Shown here: positions 21,003-31,247 of the stretch, in pieces | Layout: the number at the start of each line of letters is the position of its first letter | Numbering within the stretch: position 1 is the first letter of the stretch | DNA from: Asterionellopsis glacialis | Taxonomy: Eukaryota; Bacillariophyta; Plagiogrammaphyceae; Rhaphoneidales; Asterionellopsidaceae | Direction of reading: 5' to 3' | DNA: 40,351 nucleotides | NCBI GenBank assembly: GCA_014885115.2 | Contig: WKLE02001151.1 | Location: forward strand, 1-40,351 | Notes under the pieces: model-generated | What the model was told of the DNA's origin: nothing | The model's database searches: none | Seen by the model: only the letters and a program-made list of their open reading frames with translations | Made by a program: the position numbers and the translations under genes

Positions 21003-21472
21003 GGAGCGACACTGTCAGGGGCTTCGTGCGATAGCCACTCCCCATCAATGATCACCAAAAATTGTTATCCGCATCCCACTTTGTCTGGCTTGCTTCCGTG
21101 CGAAAAGGTCTATCGAGGTTTAAAAATTGATAGCTCGATAAAAAAGAAAACAGAGGACAGACGCCGCCCCGTTTCCTGCTACCGTACGAGTACTCGTACA
21201 GCAGGTCCTACTCAAATTCTCTCCATCCATCGCATGTGCATGAAAAAAATTAAAAACAAACTTGCCCAACCAAGAAGAAAAATATTTTTTGTAAAACTGC
21301 TCGTAGATGCCATCATATCAGGCATCGGGCACAAGAATAGAGAACAAAGCCTTGTTTCTCTCTTTAAGCTTACAAGAAGTGTTCTAAGTTATTGCGACAG
21401 ATTTGGTGTGTTGAACTGATACCATTCTTCAAAATATTGCAAAGGGAAAAGTGCAGGAGTTTGACCATTATT
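21003..21472. other. Divergent spacer
   Basis: This lies between the MFS remnant (minus) and the PELP1-like gene (plus). No transmembrane coding sequence is present on the minus strand. A plus-strand open frame from 21048 has no recognisable content. A GTACGAGTACTCGTAC palindrome lies at about 21184-21199, followed by an aggtcctact motif at 21203-21212. Confidence 0.55.
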
Positions 21473-24400
21473 ATGGAAATTCCTTGGCAATCTGTTCGAA
21501 CTGGTTTCGCTCCTCCGCCGCCAAATTCGAAATCACAGGATGCACCAACACCAGAAGCTTTGGAGAATGTTGGGCATCGGTTGGTATCACTTGTTCGGTC
21601 ATTAGAAAAAAATAATGGACATGATCTCAATCAAATGAAGGAAGTTTCTTTTGTCTTAAAAAATCTGGTATCAATCTACTCTCGCCGAGGACTCTTACAA
21701 GGAAACTCGGAGAAGGCAAGTAAAATAATTTCTTCCAGTACTGCCAATGATGGTTCGGGTACAGTAACGGGTGGCAATCGTCGGAAGAAGGGCAAAAAGC
21801 GTTCACCACAATCATTGAGCCAAGACAATGACCAAGTTGCAAAAAAAGATCCAACTGTGCAAGATGAAACTCTTGTATTGTCGTCGCTTGTAAGAATCTT
21901 GGGTGGGGCAGGTGAACAAACAATGGATTCTGCTGTCTATAAACTCAATCAGAATATGGAATTGGTTACTATCACAGCGGATGTAATAACAGCAATTAGC
22001 GAGCGAATCAAATCTCTCATATCTCTTCAATCAACATGTGTCAATGCTGAATATGATATCGTTTCAACTTCAGGTCGGCCCATTCTTACAGGATTATCAA
22101 GGACGATGGACCAACTATTATTAACATTACAGCAGAGCATCACACCTAGTATATATGTTGGATGTTATGGCTCAATATTGAATAAAGATGTAAGTTGTAA
22201 AGGCATCACGAAGTGTAAAAAGAAGCAGCATGCAGCGCTTGCTTCGTGTTTACGAGCATCGGCTTCCTTATTCACCCTGTTTGGAACAAGGTTGTCGAGG
22301 AGCTCTACGTTAATTTGTGATCTTCAAAAAGCAGGGTGGGTCTGTCTCACCATCCCTAGTGATCAAGTGCAACGATCAGCAGCAGCAGTTTTAGCTGCCA
22401 TACCCCTTACCGGGGGAATACAAAAACTAACTCCAGCTGAACTCTGGAATTCATCTGTAACCGAAACGACAGCAGCTATCTTTACGATTATCGAGACAAT
22501 GGCACCTTTAAAGAATATCGCATCCAAAGGAAAAGAAGATCATAGTAAGCACATTTCCAAAGATTTTGCGGTCGTCATAAAATCCTGGGTTCAACACGTC
22601 CAGAGGGAATTACATGGAAATGGTCAACAGGGCAAGGCATTCCATGCTATCGTCACAGGGCTTGTGCTCCTGTTACAGGCTTTACTCCATCGAGAGGGAT
22701 ATGATGCTCGTGCTCAATCTGTGCTAATTTCAACACATATCGCAGTCGACTATATTCTTCATTTGGCCGAAACTATGATTTCTTTTCCGACTGCATCCGA
22801 GAGCGTTTACTACGGTACCAAGAAACGACTTAGGATGGAGGCTATTGAAGGTGGCCTGCTGAATGCAACTGAGATTGCATTTGATGTTGCTAATTTCACC
22901 AAGGCGGCGGGTCATGCTGTGTTCAACAGTCTTACATCTTCTCTCGCAGGTCCGTCAGCTTTGCCATTTGCACGGCATATAATGAGAATCGCCCACGCCT
23001 CTTTGCTAACATCTTGTTCTGGTCCACTTCGAAGGGTTTTGGATCCAGCCGGCGCTACAAGGCTAGATGGAAAAAGACGCAGATGGCTCCACAACTCTCT
23101 TGCATTACGAGCGAAAGCGATAGAGAGTTTCAAAGTTTCTATACTAACGTGTGGATCGAATGTTGTTGTCTCTTCATTAGCAAGAAGTGGAATGATTGAA
23201 GGAAATAGAAATGACAGCGCAAACAGTGGCATTTGTCTTATTGCCGGGTGCCTATTAGAACAGCTTACATGGACAGGGAACGAGAAGGAAAATCCAGAAG
23301 ATGATTGGGGTAGTCTCCGCGAAAGGATCAAGCTTACGTAAGTTCGAGTACACTTTAAATCTAACGTTCGGTCAACTTATTTGTTGACTGGAAATACTGA
23401 CACTTTGTTTGTTATATCTCTTCCACCAGAACCGTGGCAGCAGATTCGCTTTCGGTGATTTTGACGATTTGCAGAGGTTACATGCAAATGGAGAGTCGGT
23501 CTCTCACTGATTCTGTAGCAGTAACTGGTCTCATGTCCCTTAACGGAAAGAAACCTTGTCCAATTTCCTCTTGGGCAGCTGTTCGGTGTGCTCTATTGAA
23601 TCTAGGAGCTAAATGTATTTCTAGCCCATGGCCAGATGGGGCGATGTCTTTGTCAATCAATCATCTACGTCAAGCTGCTATCGCCTGTAAGTTCGATCCG
23701 GACTCTGATGTTTCGGCAACTGCTCATGCATCTCTAAGTATTTGTGATGCTTTAGCAAATCCAAGGGCTCCGCCACTTTTGACTGCTTCCCGGTCAGCCA
23801 ATCGCCCTATCGGTAGTTCTCAGCTGAAGTCCGGCGATCGTTATGCGGGAGAAACTGCAAGCAAAAGCATCGACCCTGAGGCTGCAGCAAATTTAGCAGA
23901 AGAGTTGCGCATAGCCAAAGAGGAACTTGTGGAAACAATAAAGAAAAGATTTGGTAAAAACACAGCCAGCGAGACCCCTGTCAAACGAGCGAAAAAAGAG
24001 GATCTACCCCCAGACGATTCAAAAGAAACCGACCCCACTTCAAAAAATGATACAAAAATATTGGCTAATGATATAAAAACGTTAGTCGAATCCTCTAAGT
24101 CACGGAAAGACAAACCAACCGATGAAATACAAGACAACCACCAGGAATTACACGAAGCAAATGTAAAATCTGAAGTAGAGGCCTGTACCACAAGAAAGGA
24201 CGAGTCGCAATCGCAAACAATTGAGACCCACGAGATCAAACCTGCTTCAGCCAAGACCTCATATCTGGATGGCGACAGGGAAGGCAATAATGATACAGTC
24301 ATTACGCAATCTAATGCATTTGCCCCACCTACAGTATCAGCGAATGGAACCATGAAACACATGCACGATAATCCGGCTGAAAAGGAAAGAGACAACATGG

Positions 24401-24474
24401 ACGACAATTCAGACGATGAACATGACGAGATGCCAGATATATTTGACGACGGGCCTGATATGGATGATTCCTAA
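21473..24474 (+). CDS. PELP1/RIX1-like ribosome biogenesis protein (HEAT-type)
   Basis: There are two exons, 21473-23337 and 23430-24474, with a 92-bp GT-AG phase-2 intron; the product is 969 residues. The N-terminal ~750 residues are mostly helical, with repeated Leu/Ala-rich helices. The segment CLRASASLFTLFGTRLS, then QVQRSAAAVLAAIPLTGG and a following Trp resembles the central RIX1/PELP1 pattern. The C-terminal third is low complexity and highly charged (a KKRFGKN basic patch, KRAKKE, many Asp/Glu/Lys) and ends in an acidic DDNSDDEHDEMPDIFDDG-type tail, as in PELP1. In other eukaryotes this family scaffolds the Rix1/PELP1-TEX10-WDR18 complex in pre-60S maturation in the nucleolus. The assignment rests on overall architecture and short motifs. 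The start at 21473 (MEIPWQS) is preferred over 21392, whose extra 27 residues look like leader. Confidence 0.6.
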
Positions 24475-24567
24475 TACAATACAAGATAGATCACAATATT
24501 ATTGAATAAAGCATCTTAGGCTGTTGCACTTTAAATACATTTTAAAATCTTTCTCCTACACAGCTTC

Positions 24568-27039
24568 TTACGAATTTTGCGATGATTGAATCGTCCCTTG
24601 GACACGACCGAGCTCTCTGGTATTGTATGATCCACAACCAGGGCACTTGCATCCCACAAAGTGATACTGCACCTGTCCTGCTTGTCCACAATCTTGACAA
24701 TGAATATTACTGACTGTAGAGGAGTACGCAACTGGCATCGGTTGCATCCGAACAGCAGCATCAAGTAACGAAAAATATTCCTTCATATCTTCTACGCTTT
24801 TCTTACATAGTGGGCAAGTATAAGAGCCTCGAATATACATATTAAAACAAGATAGATGCATTACGTGGCCGCATTTCAGACCACGTAGAGGTTCTGTCGA
24901 TTCAAACATACTTTCATGGCAAACGGGACAGCTTCCTTGTAGCCTTTGTGGAATGCAGTGGTGTTCATCATCAGCAAGAGAAACACACGCATTGCAGCGC
25001 ATGCAGTGTCTATAATCAATGCCTAGTCCCTGTCCCGACCGACACACGTTGCAAAAGGGACAATGGTAAATATTTTTGTGTGGGTGGTCATCATAGAAGT
25101 TACAAATTTTGCAGCTGTATTTGGCGAACGGCTTCCCCTGCGATTCACACTTAGGGTTGGCACATTTATCTGCAGCTGGCTGAAGAGCTCCGCATCTCAT
25201 ACAGAGAACTTCTGTGACCGCATATCTGTCTAATGGTGAGTCCTGGTCTTTCATGGGCATTTCGCGCTCTTGTTCGCAGCAGAGACGACATGTGTACAAT
25301 CTGCCCGACGATGGGTGCCTAAGTTTGCATGCTCTGGCATAGTGTGGACAACCCAGCACAGCTCCTGTAGCTCCGTCATGATAGGTTGGAGCAAGCTCTG
25401 ATGCTGAAAAGAGCGGGATTGTATTGAGGTCAGTCGGAAACTTGGTCGATGGTGAGTCGTTGGACCAAACAAGCTCAACTTTCCCTTCAGCATTTTTTTT
25501 GTAATACGATGAGGCTGGAGTCGTCCTTCGACACCTTGTCGCTGTAGGTGCAGATGCACGAGACGCCGCTACTGGCAAATGCATCTGTTCCGGTACTGTC
25601 TGCGCCGTAGGACACATTGCAGCTGGCATTGCTACCGCCGCAGCTGTATGTTTATTTTGTCGGCGATTGCTCTTCCACACAGAATCCCGCAGACCTTGAA
25701 TTGTCGTTGTTTTTTGGACTGCAGTTAGTGCTGGGTTGGATGCAATGACACGGATCAATTTTTCTAAGTCAGCTTGACTTGTAATGCTGGTCATCATGGA
25801 CTCACTGACATCAGATACGGTTACAGCACCAATCGAACTTTGCGGAACAGTAGCAACAGGGTTCGTCGAGGAGAACTCTTCTGCCGTCCTGCAAGGGAAA
25901 CAGCGTTTGTCGGGTCCGGTTGAAGTCGAAGCTGGCAAACTTTCCTCTGTTTTTAAGCGTTTCGCTGATTCAATTGATTTAAGAGCACCCGTAGCTTTTG
26001 ATTCTATTCCACGCCTTTTTTCTGTCCTGACATTTGGAGGGCTTGGCGGCTTTTCGTCGCCAGAAACAGCTGCTGCATCCTCCTCACTATCCGTTTTCAT
26101 GCCATTTTCAGATCCCTTCATCCATCCGCTCATTGATAGCCATCTTTCAAAAAAAGTCCCAACCATAGCTTGTTTCATATAGCGCACCATTTCTTCGCGA
26201 TCAGTCTCATTCAAATTCTGGACTGCCATAGTCATTATCTGAGCAATGGTATCCGACGAACGCTTTCCCATAATTTGACCGACAAGTTCGTGTATTTCCG
26301 TCTTGGTCAAATGTTCTAGTACCAACGGCATACAATGGTTTTCTTCCTTTTGCAGATGAGTCGTTAAGTGTTTGCACAATGATCCTGTCAGTTCATTTAT
26401 TGATCTAGCCATTTCATTGACCGACTCCTTGTCGCTTTTCTGTGAAACCTGGGAAGAGACAATGTGCCGTTCCTTGTTAAGTAACTCAGTACGCAACTTA
26501 CCCAAAAGAGCGTCCATGTTGCGAAACATTTTTTCTTCATCAGCATGATCTTCTTCGTATTCCTCTTGCTCTATGATACTTGGACCACCGTCTACTTGTA
26601 GTTGCCCCACTCTTGGATTGTGTCCATTAGTTGCTGCATTTTGTATGCTTTCGTTGTGATCGATCGAGTCTTCTGAAAGTCGACGCGCTGCTTGTTGTTG
26701 TTGTTGTTGTTGTTGTTGTTGCTGCTGTTGTTCTCGCTGTATTTTCTGCTTCGTTTGCAATGCAGGCCAGATAAATTCATCTTCTGCAGCCGAATGAGCA
26801 CGAAATACACTCCAAATAACTTTGAATCTTCCAGCGACTCTTCGTTCCAGATCGGCTACATTGCCGCTGTTCTGTTCAAGGGAATGGCTAAGTTCAGTTA
26901 CATCCTGTTGTAGTGCTTTCAATGCCCCCCGCAAACAATCATGTAAGTGAATTATCTCTACAAGAGCGCAATCACCAAACAAATCTTTTCTTCGTTGCCG
27001 TTCCGAGGCATCGTCATCGTGAGATGATGGAGAGGACAT
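24568..27039 (-). CDS. Hemerythrin/CHY-zinc/RING E3 ligase (BRUTUS/HRZ-like iron sensor)
   Basis: This is a single exon of 823 residues on the minus strand. Residues ~25-290 form a hemerythrin (HHE) module: HLHD at 31-34, AHSAAEDEF at 81-89, EEDHADEEK, and HLTTHLQKEENHCMP. It is split by a polyglutamine run (about 13 Gln, from residue 104). A disordered Ser/Thr region follows to ~540. Then come a CHY zinc finger (CPHYARACKLRHP, CRLCCEQE), a CTCHY finger (YSCKICNFYDDHPHKNIYHC, CPFCNVCRSGQGLGIDYRHC), a RING-H2 (CPVCHESMF...CGHVMHLSCF...CPLCKK, ~703-743) and a zinc ribbon (CQDCGQ...CKCPGC). This order is that of plant BRUTUS/HRZ and of the RCHY1 C-terminus, in which Fe binding by hemerythrin sets stability and the RING ubiquitinates iron-response transcription factors. 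Plant BTS has up to three HHE domains; only one is clear here. Its 3' end faces the PELP1-like gene across 93 bp. Confidence 0.93.
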   Translation of the reverse strand: MSSPSSHDDDASERQRRKDLFGDCALVEIIHLHDCLRGALKALQQDVTELSHSLEQNSGNVADLERRVAGRFKVIWSVFRAHSAAEDEFIWPALQTKQKIQREQQQQQQQQQQQQQAARRLSEDSIDHNESIQNAATNGHNPRVGQLQVDGGPSIIEQEEYEEDHADEEKMFRNMDALLGKLRTELLNKERHIVSSQVSQKSDKESVNEMARSINELTGSLCKHLTTHLQKEENHCMPLVLEHLTKTEIHELVGQIMGKRSSDTIAQIMTMAVQNLNETDREEMVRYMKQAMVGTFFERWLSMSGWMKGSENGMKTDSEEDAAAVSGDEKPPSPPNVRTEKRRGIESKATGALKSIESAKRLKTEESLPASTSTGPDKRCFPCRTAEEFSSTNPVATVPQSSIGAVTVSDVSESMMTSITSQADLEKLIRVIASNPALTAVQKTTTIQGLRDSVWKSNRRQNKHTAAAVAMPAAMCPTAQTVPEQMHLPVAASRASAPTATRCRRTTPASSYYKKNAEGKVELVWSNDSPSTKFPTDLNTIPLFSASELAPTYHDGATGAVLGCPHYARACKLRHPSSGRLYTCRLCCEQEREMPMKDQDSPLDRYAVTEVLCMRCGALQPAADKCANPKCESQGKPFAKYSCKICNFYDDHPHKNIYHCPFCNVCRSGQGLGIDYRHCMRCNACVSLADDEHHCIPQRLQGSCPVCHESMFESTEPLRGLKCGHVMHLSCFNMYIRGSYTCPLCKKSVEDMKEYFSLLDAAVRMQPMPVAYSSTVSNIHCQDCGQAGQVQYHFVGCKCPGCGSYNTRELGRVQGTIQSSQNS
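26692..26730 (-). repeat. Coding polyglutamine repeat (CAA/CAG)
   Basis: A (ttg)n/(ctg) run on the plus strand encodes about 13 consecutive Gln inside the hemerythrin region of the BTS-like protein. It sits between the second helix pair landmark (EDEFIWPAL) and the DHADEE segment, that is, in a linker. Confidence 0.9.
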
Positions 27040-28023
27040 GCTGTTAATTTATTATTTTACTTGTACTTCGAGAATTGTAGAAGAGGAAAATCATATAGGT
27101 GCTAAAAAAGGAAGCAAATGATAGCAGGTATCTGAAGATGATAATACGTTGGCGAAGGTTGTGCTTTGAGTTTTGCAACTAGGCTGAGTTCCGGAAGAGG
27201 ATTTGCAGGGGCAGGGAGGCAGATGGACATGCGCCGGGTGGAGATGTGTGATGTGTCGACACAAGACCTGTACCGTTACAGGTACATAAAGGGTCCTACC
27301 TGGGTACCTGGTATACCTACCAGGTAGTCCTCGGGTGTTCTACTTCTTACCAGGTACCTGTATTATTACTGGACCTTATAATACCAGGTAAGCTATCTTC
27401 TTCATAGAAAGTATCAAAAACAATGCACTATCTACTGTACACCATACGACTTAGATCCTAGAACATGAGCCAATCATAATCTCATTTGTTTTGACATGTG
27501 TCATTGATGAATAGTCTCGTGCATGCTTGCGATCATTGCAAGTTTCTCGTTAATGCAAAAACAGCTAATGCGACAACCACGCTCGGACAGTCAGTACCTG
27601 GTACGGCTAGCTAGTAGTACTACTTACTACCACGTACGAGAGGTATAAAAAATAAAAATGTACACTTTTCTTCGTTTCGTGTAAAAAAATTGAAAGCATC
27701 ATTCATGAAAGTGTATAATTACATAAAACAATAATCATAATTTTGAATAACATCATCTACCAGGTATCATCTTGGACGCGATTACTTCTTTTTCAAAATG
27801 CCATAGTTTTGAATCCGAAGGGAATCACATGTTGTTTCTTGCATTCTTACATCTGTGTTTTTTGAATTTTGACAAAAAGTGACTACCGATAGGTCCTACT
27901 AACTACTCGTAACTGCAATGACATTGAGCTGGGAATGCAGTTGAATGTTGTTTCATTGCTTGGAAGGGCAATCCTTACACTCATCGCATACAAGCTATCT
28001 ATCTACCTGAAGAAATCTTCACT
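27040..28023. other. Divergent spacer with palindrome clusters
   Basis: This lies between the starts of the BTS-like (minus) and SET-like (plus) genes. It has six exact TACCWGGTA copies (27305-27313, 27318-27326, 27348-27356, 27382-27390, 27595-27603, 27758-27766) and one TAGGTCCTA at 27890-27898. No coding sequence was seen. Confidence 0.65.
27305..27390. repeat. Cluster of TACCWGGTA palindromes
   Basis: Four exact copies occur within 86 bp, mixed with gggtcctacc at 27291-27300 and other near variants. The cluster lies about 270-350 bp upstream of the BTS-like start codon. Function unknown. Confidence 0.8.
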
Positions 28024-28993
28024 ATGAGAACTACTCAAACAAAACCGAAAAAGGTCTCGCGTACCAAGGAGTTAAAGGATACGAAGAACAAATCCAAACC
28101 AGGTTTAACGATTACACCGCAGAAACGGGCCACAACCAAACAGCCAGTACAGTGCTGGGCACATACCAAAAATGGTGAACGTTGCAAAAAAATAGTTTCA
28201 AGTAGAGAAGGTGAACCTATTCCAATTCCATATTGTTCAGTTCATCTTCAATCTGGGGATGGCGCTCTTCGTGTGGTAAACCACCCTTTTGCCGGAAAAT
28301 GCTTAGTGGCAAGATATGACTTACCTGCTAAATATCGGTGAGTTATAATATTTGCAATGACCATGATTTTACAGAAACATGGACCGTTCATTTTCAGTTT
28401 TCCAACTTTCTAATCCCTCTGCCGGCACATCGTTTTTGAAACGAAGGATTGCATTTTGGGGAAATCGTGGTAGATGCCCCACAAGTGACAAGGAAGATCG
28501 ATCCATATCATTCTACCCACCAAATCCAAAAACTGGAAGCAACAGGTGTCAAAAGAGTGGAATCTTACGAACTGACAATTACAATGGTGTGTTGAATCCA
28601 AAGGATACTGGTGATGTTATTCAATATGCAGCATGTCCGGGTCCTACAGAACGACAAAACATGAGGTACGCAAGAAAGGTTTGAATGAATTGACTTCCTC
28701 TGAATATGCTAGAAATTAGTTGTTTGTTATTGTATCTCATGGCGTCCTTCCTTCTTTCTGATAATTGTACTAGATCCACATTTCAGTATTGGGGAAACCG
28801 TAATGGTAAGATGGGAGGATTGGAATTCATAACTCTGTCCAAAGTTCCCAAAAACACTCAACTCTGCCATTGGTACGGTTCAGGGTGGTGGAGTGCACGG
28901 AATGTGAAACGGCAAGATGTTGCAACCAAGAATTATCCGGCTCCGAAGAGGCTTAAAAAAACTTCGCAACAAACAAAAATCCTTAAAAGTTGA
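28024..28993 (+). CDS. SET-like domain protein with N-terminal Cys/His knuckle
   Basis: There are three exons, 28024-28337, 28447-28665 and 28774-28993; the introns are 109 and 108 bp and the total is 250 residues in frame. The N-terminus is basic. It is followed by a short Cys/His motif, CWAHTKNGERCKKI...YCSVH, of the C-x-x-x-T-x-x-G-x-x-C...C-x-x-H type often seen as a zinc-binding knuckle. The rest (NHPFAGKCLVARYDLP, WGNRGRCPTSDKEDRSISFY, GVLNPKDTGDVIQYAAC, GLEFITLSKVPKNTQLCHWY, YGSGWWSARNV) has the order of a divergent SET domain, including the late I/V-P-x-x-T-x-L-x-x-x-YG-x-x-W turn. The canonical NHS motif of active methyltransferases is not evident, so activity is uncertain. Intron 1 could also end at the better-looking ttttacag (28374), but that would leave a 37-bp intron. 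Confidence 0.7.
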
Positions 28994-31247
28994 AAGATTG
29001 TAACGGAATCTGAATTTTTAGTAGCAAGTCCACTCTTCAGATCAAAATCTCTGATTAGTTAGGATGAAGGTGCCCGGCATTTCCCAAATGCAAATTCCCA
29101 TTTCTTAACATACTATAACCTTACTGTAGATCACAAAAAAATGTGGGTCAACCCCTTACAAATAATCAAGATGTTCATTTGTCAAAACTATCCTGTTGGT
29201 TTATCTCTTTCAGATGATTCGTAACAGCGAAAGCAAGGACGTATGATTTGTACACTGATTTTCGAAATCAAGATATTGTTACATGAAACCACAGAGCGAT
29301 ACAAGTAGCTTGATCCACGTACAATGTTATAGAAGTAAGTTCAGTTTGATTGTTATTTTTGACAAAGACAAAGCCAGGGGGATAAATCTTGATCAAGTGA
29401 TTGGGATTTGATTTCCTGAGAAAAGATTTAATAAATTCAAGCAATAAATGTTTTGTAACTTATAGTAACAAACAGTGTGTTCCAGGAAATGTGGAATGGG
29501 GCATACTTTAATTTTAATTTTTCGAGATTCTCCGTTTTACCTTCTTTTTTTAAGCAGTATTTATGTTTAATGATGTGGTTTAGATATCTCTTCTTACTAC
29601 TGTCAACTAATTTTTTTAACAGTATATTCAAACTTTTCTTGTTTGGCCATTATGGGACAAGTTGCTCTTTTTAGCTTGAGTATACAAACTTCCATGCATC
29701 GATCTTTGCGAGGATAGCATTCTGCGAGAATTCCAGGTTTGATTTTTGTATGGCTGTGCTCGACTGCTTTATGCTATATTATACTGACAGAAGATGGCTT
29801 GAGTTCATATTGTCGCCGACGGGACTGACGTATTGCAGTGATACAGTTTGCCAGAGATTTTCCCCACCATGTCAGAGAGGTCGAGATCAGCTTCAAGTAT
29901 GATCGTAAAGCAAGATGTTCAAAGTACTAATACGTTTCTAGAAGATCGCGATGGAATCTTGTCAAACACGGCTTTGCTTTTTGGATGTTTCCATTATTCA
30001 AGCAGGACTGAAGGAATGATTCCCGGTTTCCAGGATTACCCCTGACACACTCAATACGTCACGAAGAACTCGTGACACACCTCATATTGCGAATAATGAA
30101 AACTGCATTTCATACTGTAATTATTATCTCTTGCCTTCTTCAACGCAGAGGAATTGAGAAGTGCGCAAGGTTGTTGAGGTTCTGACTGTTTTACTTGGTA
30201 GTCCTCTATGACTACCCCGAAGCGCCTAGGATCTACTGTACCTGGTAAGCCAAAACTATGTAGGAATGGGGTGCCAGACTAGAGTGTCTTCGAGAGTTTA
30301 GAGGTTGTTCGGTTGAGGATAATCGTAGAATTCAAAAGAACATTCGTGATATAATAAAATGAATTGAGGTGGTTGGAGTGCCAGAAACGTCATTTTCAAT
30401 ATCTGACGACAGACTTCGCTTTTCAATGATCTTACTATATCACTTATCAGTCCTACCTCAGAGCTTGATACAGACGGCTTTATCACTTTTCTGAGAGGCA
30501 ATACAAAAATGAATGACGTCAAGTACTCGATTTTTGAACCGTCTATGATTAAGTTCAGTACCAGGTTAAAAACCTATATTGGACTATTATCTTTGTAGGA
30601 ATCAATATTATTTTCAAGTACGTGATGAACACTGGCCGGCCTCAGAACTTTTTCTTCTTTTAAAAAACACATCCTACAGTGGGATAGCCTATCCATCTGT
30701 TTTTGTCAGATGGGTGCATTCAAGTGTACACATAAGGTCATAAATATATTCTTTGATCTCTTAATGAAATATCAATGTTGACTATGGACCACAATGTACG
30801 TCAGGTGGTTTTAGCCTTGCGTCAGAAATTCCCAGCAATGATCTGGCTTGATCTAGCTTAGAGATCTTCACTGCGTCAGGATCAAAATTGTAAGAAATCG
30901 AAACACGCATGGTAAACCCGGGTTCCTTCCTTATGTAGGATCTATACGAGGATGTACTGGAAGCTTGAAGCCCCTAGTGGCAAAGATTCAATTTGCGAAT
31001 GATTATCTTCCTTCGATTATTGACATCAAGTTGGGTTCTAATCTGTCTCCTGTAGAAATGTGGTAAGTAAAGTCTCTGTGAGTGGTGATTTCTGTGCGTC
31101 AAAATTGGTTCGGTGTATCACTGAAGCATATCAACAAAGTTGTCTACGTATATTTTACGTTCGATTCTAGTAATAAGCGATCAGCACCGTGACAGCGTTC
31201 TTCACAGGAAGCGAACACCCAGGTGACACAAGAGAAGTATATTCACC
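28994..31247. other. 2.25-kb spacer with one exon-like frame
   Basis: This is mostly AT-rich with short chance ORFs. One TACCTGGTA lies at 30239-30247. A stop-free frame at 30857-31063 (PGFLPYVGSIRGCTGSLKPL, IIDIKLGSNLSPVEMW) ends exactly on a strong donor, TG|GTAAGTAAAG. It lacks an ATG and a recognised domain. It may be a 5' exon of the cyclin transcript, a relic, or chance. Confidence 0.5.

Noticed and set aside
23841..24407. 188-codon minus-strand Ser/Leu-rich frame
   Set aside because: It is antisense to the charged tail of the PELP1-like protein. Lys/Glu/Asp codons read backwards give Ser/Leu/Phe-rich frames.
29848..30045. 65-codon plus-strand ORF (MPEIFPTMSERSRSASS)
   Set aside because: Short, no homology recognised, no coding neighbours.
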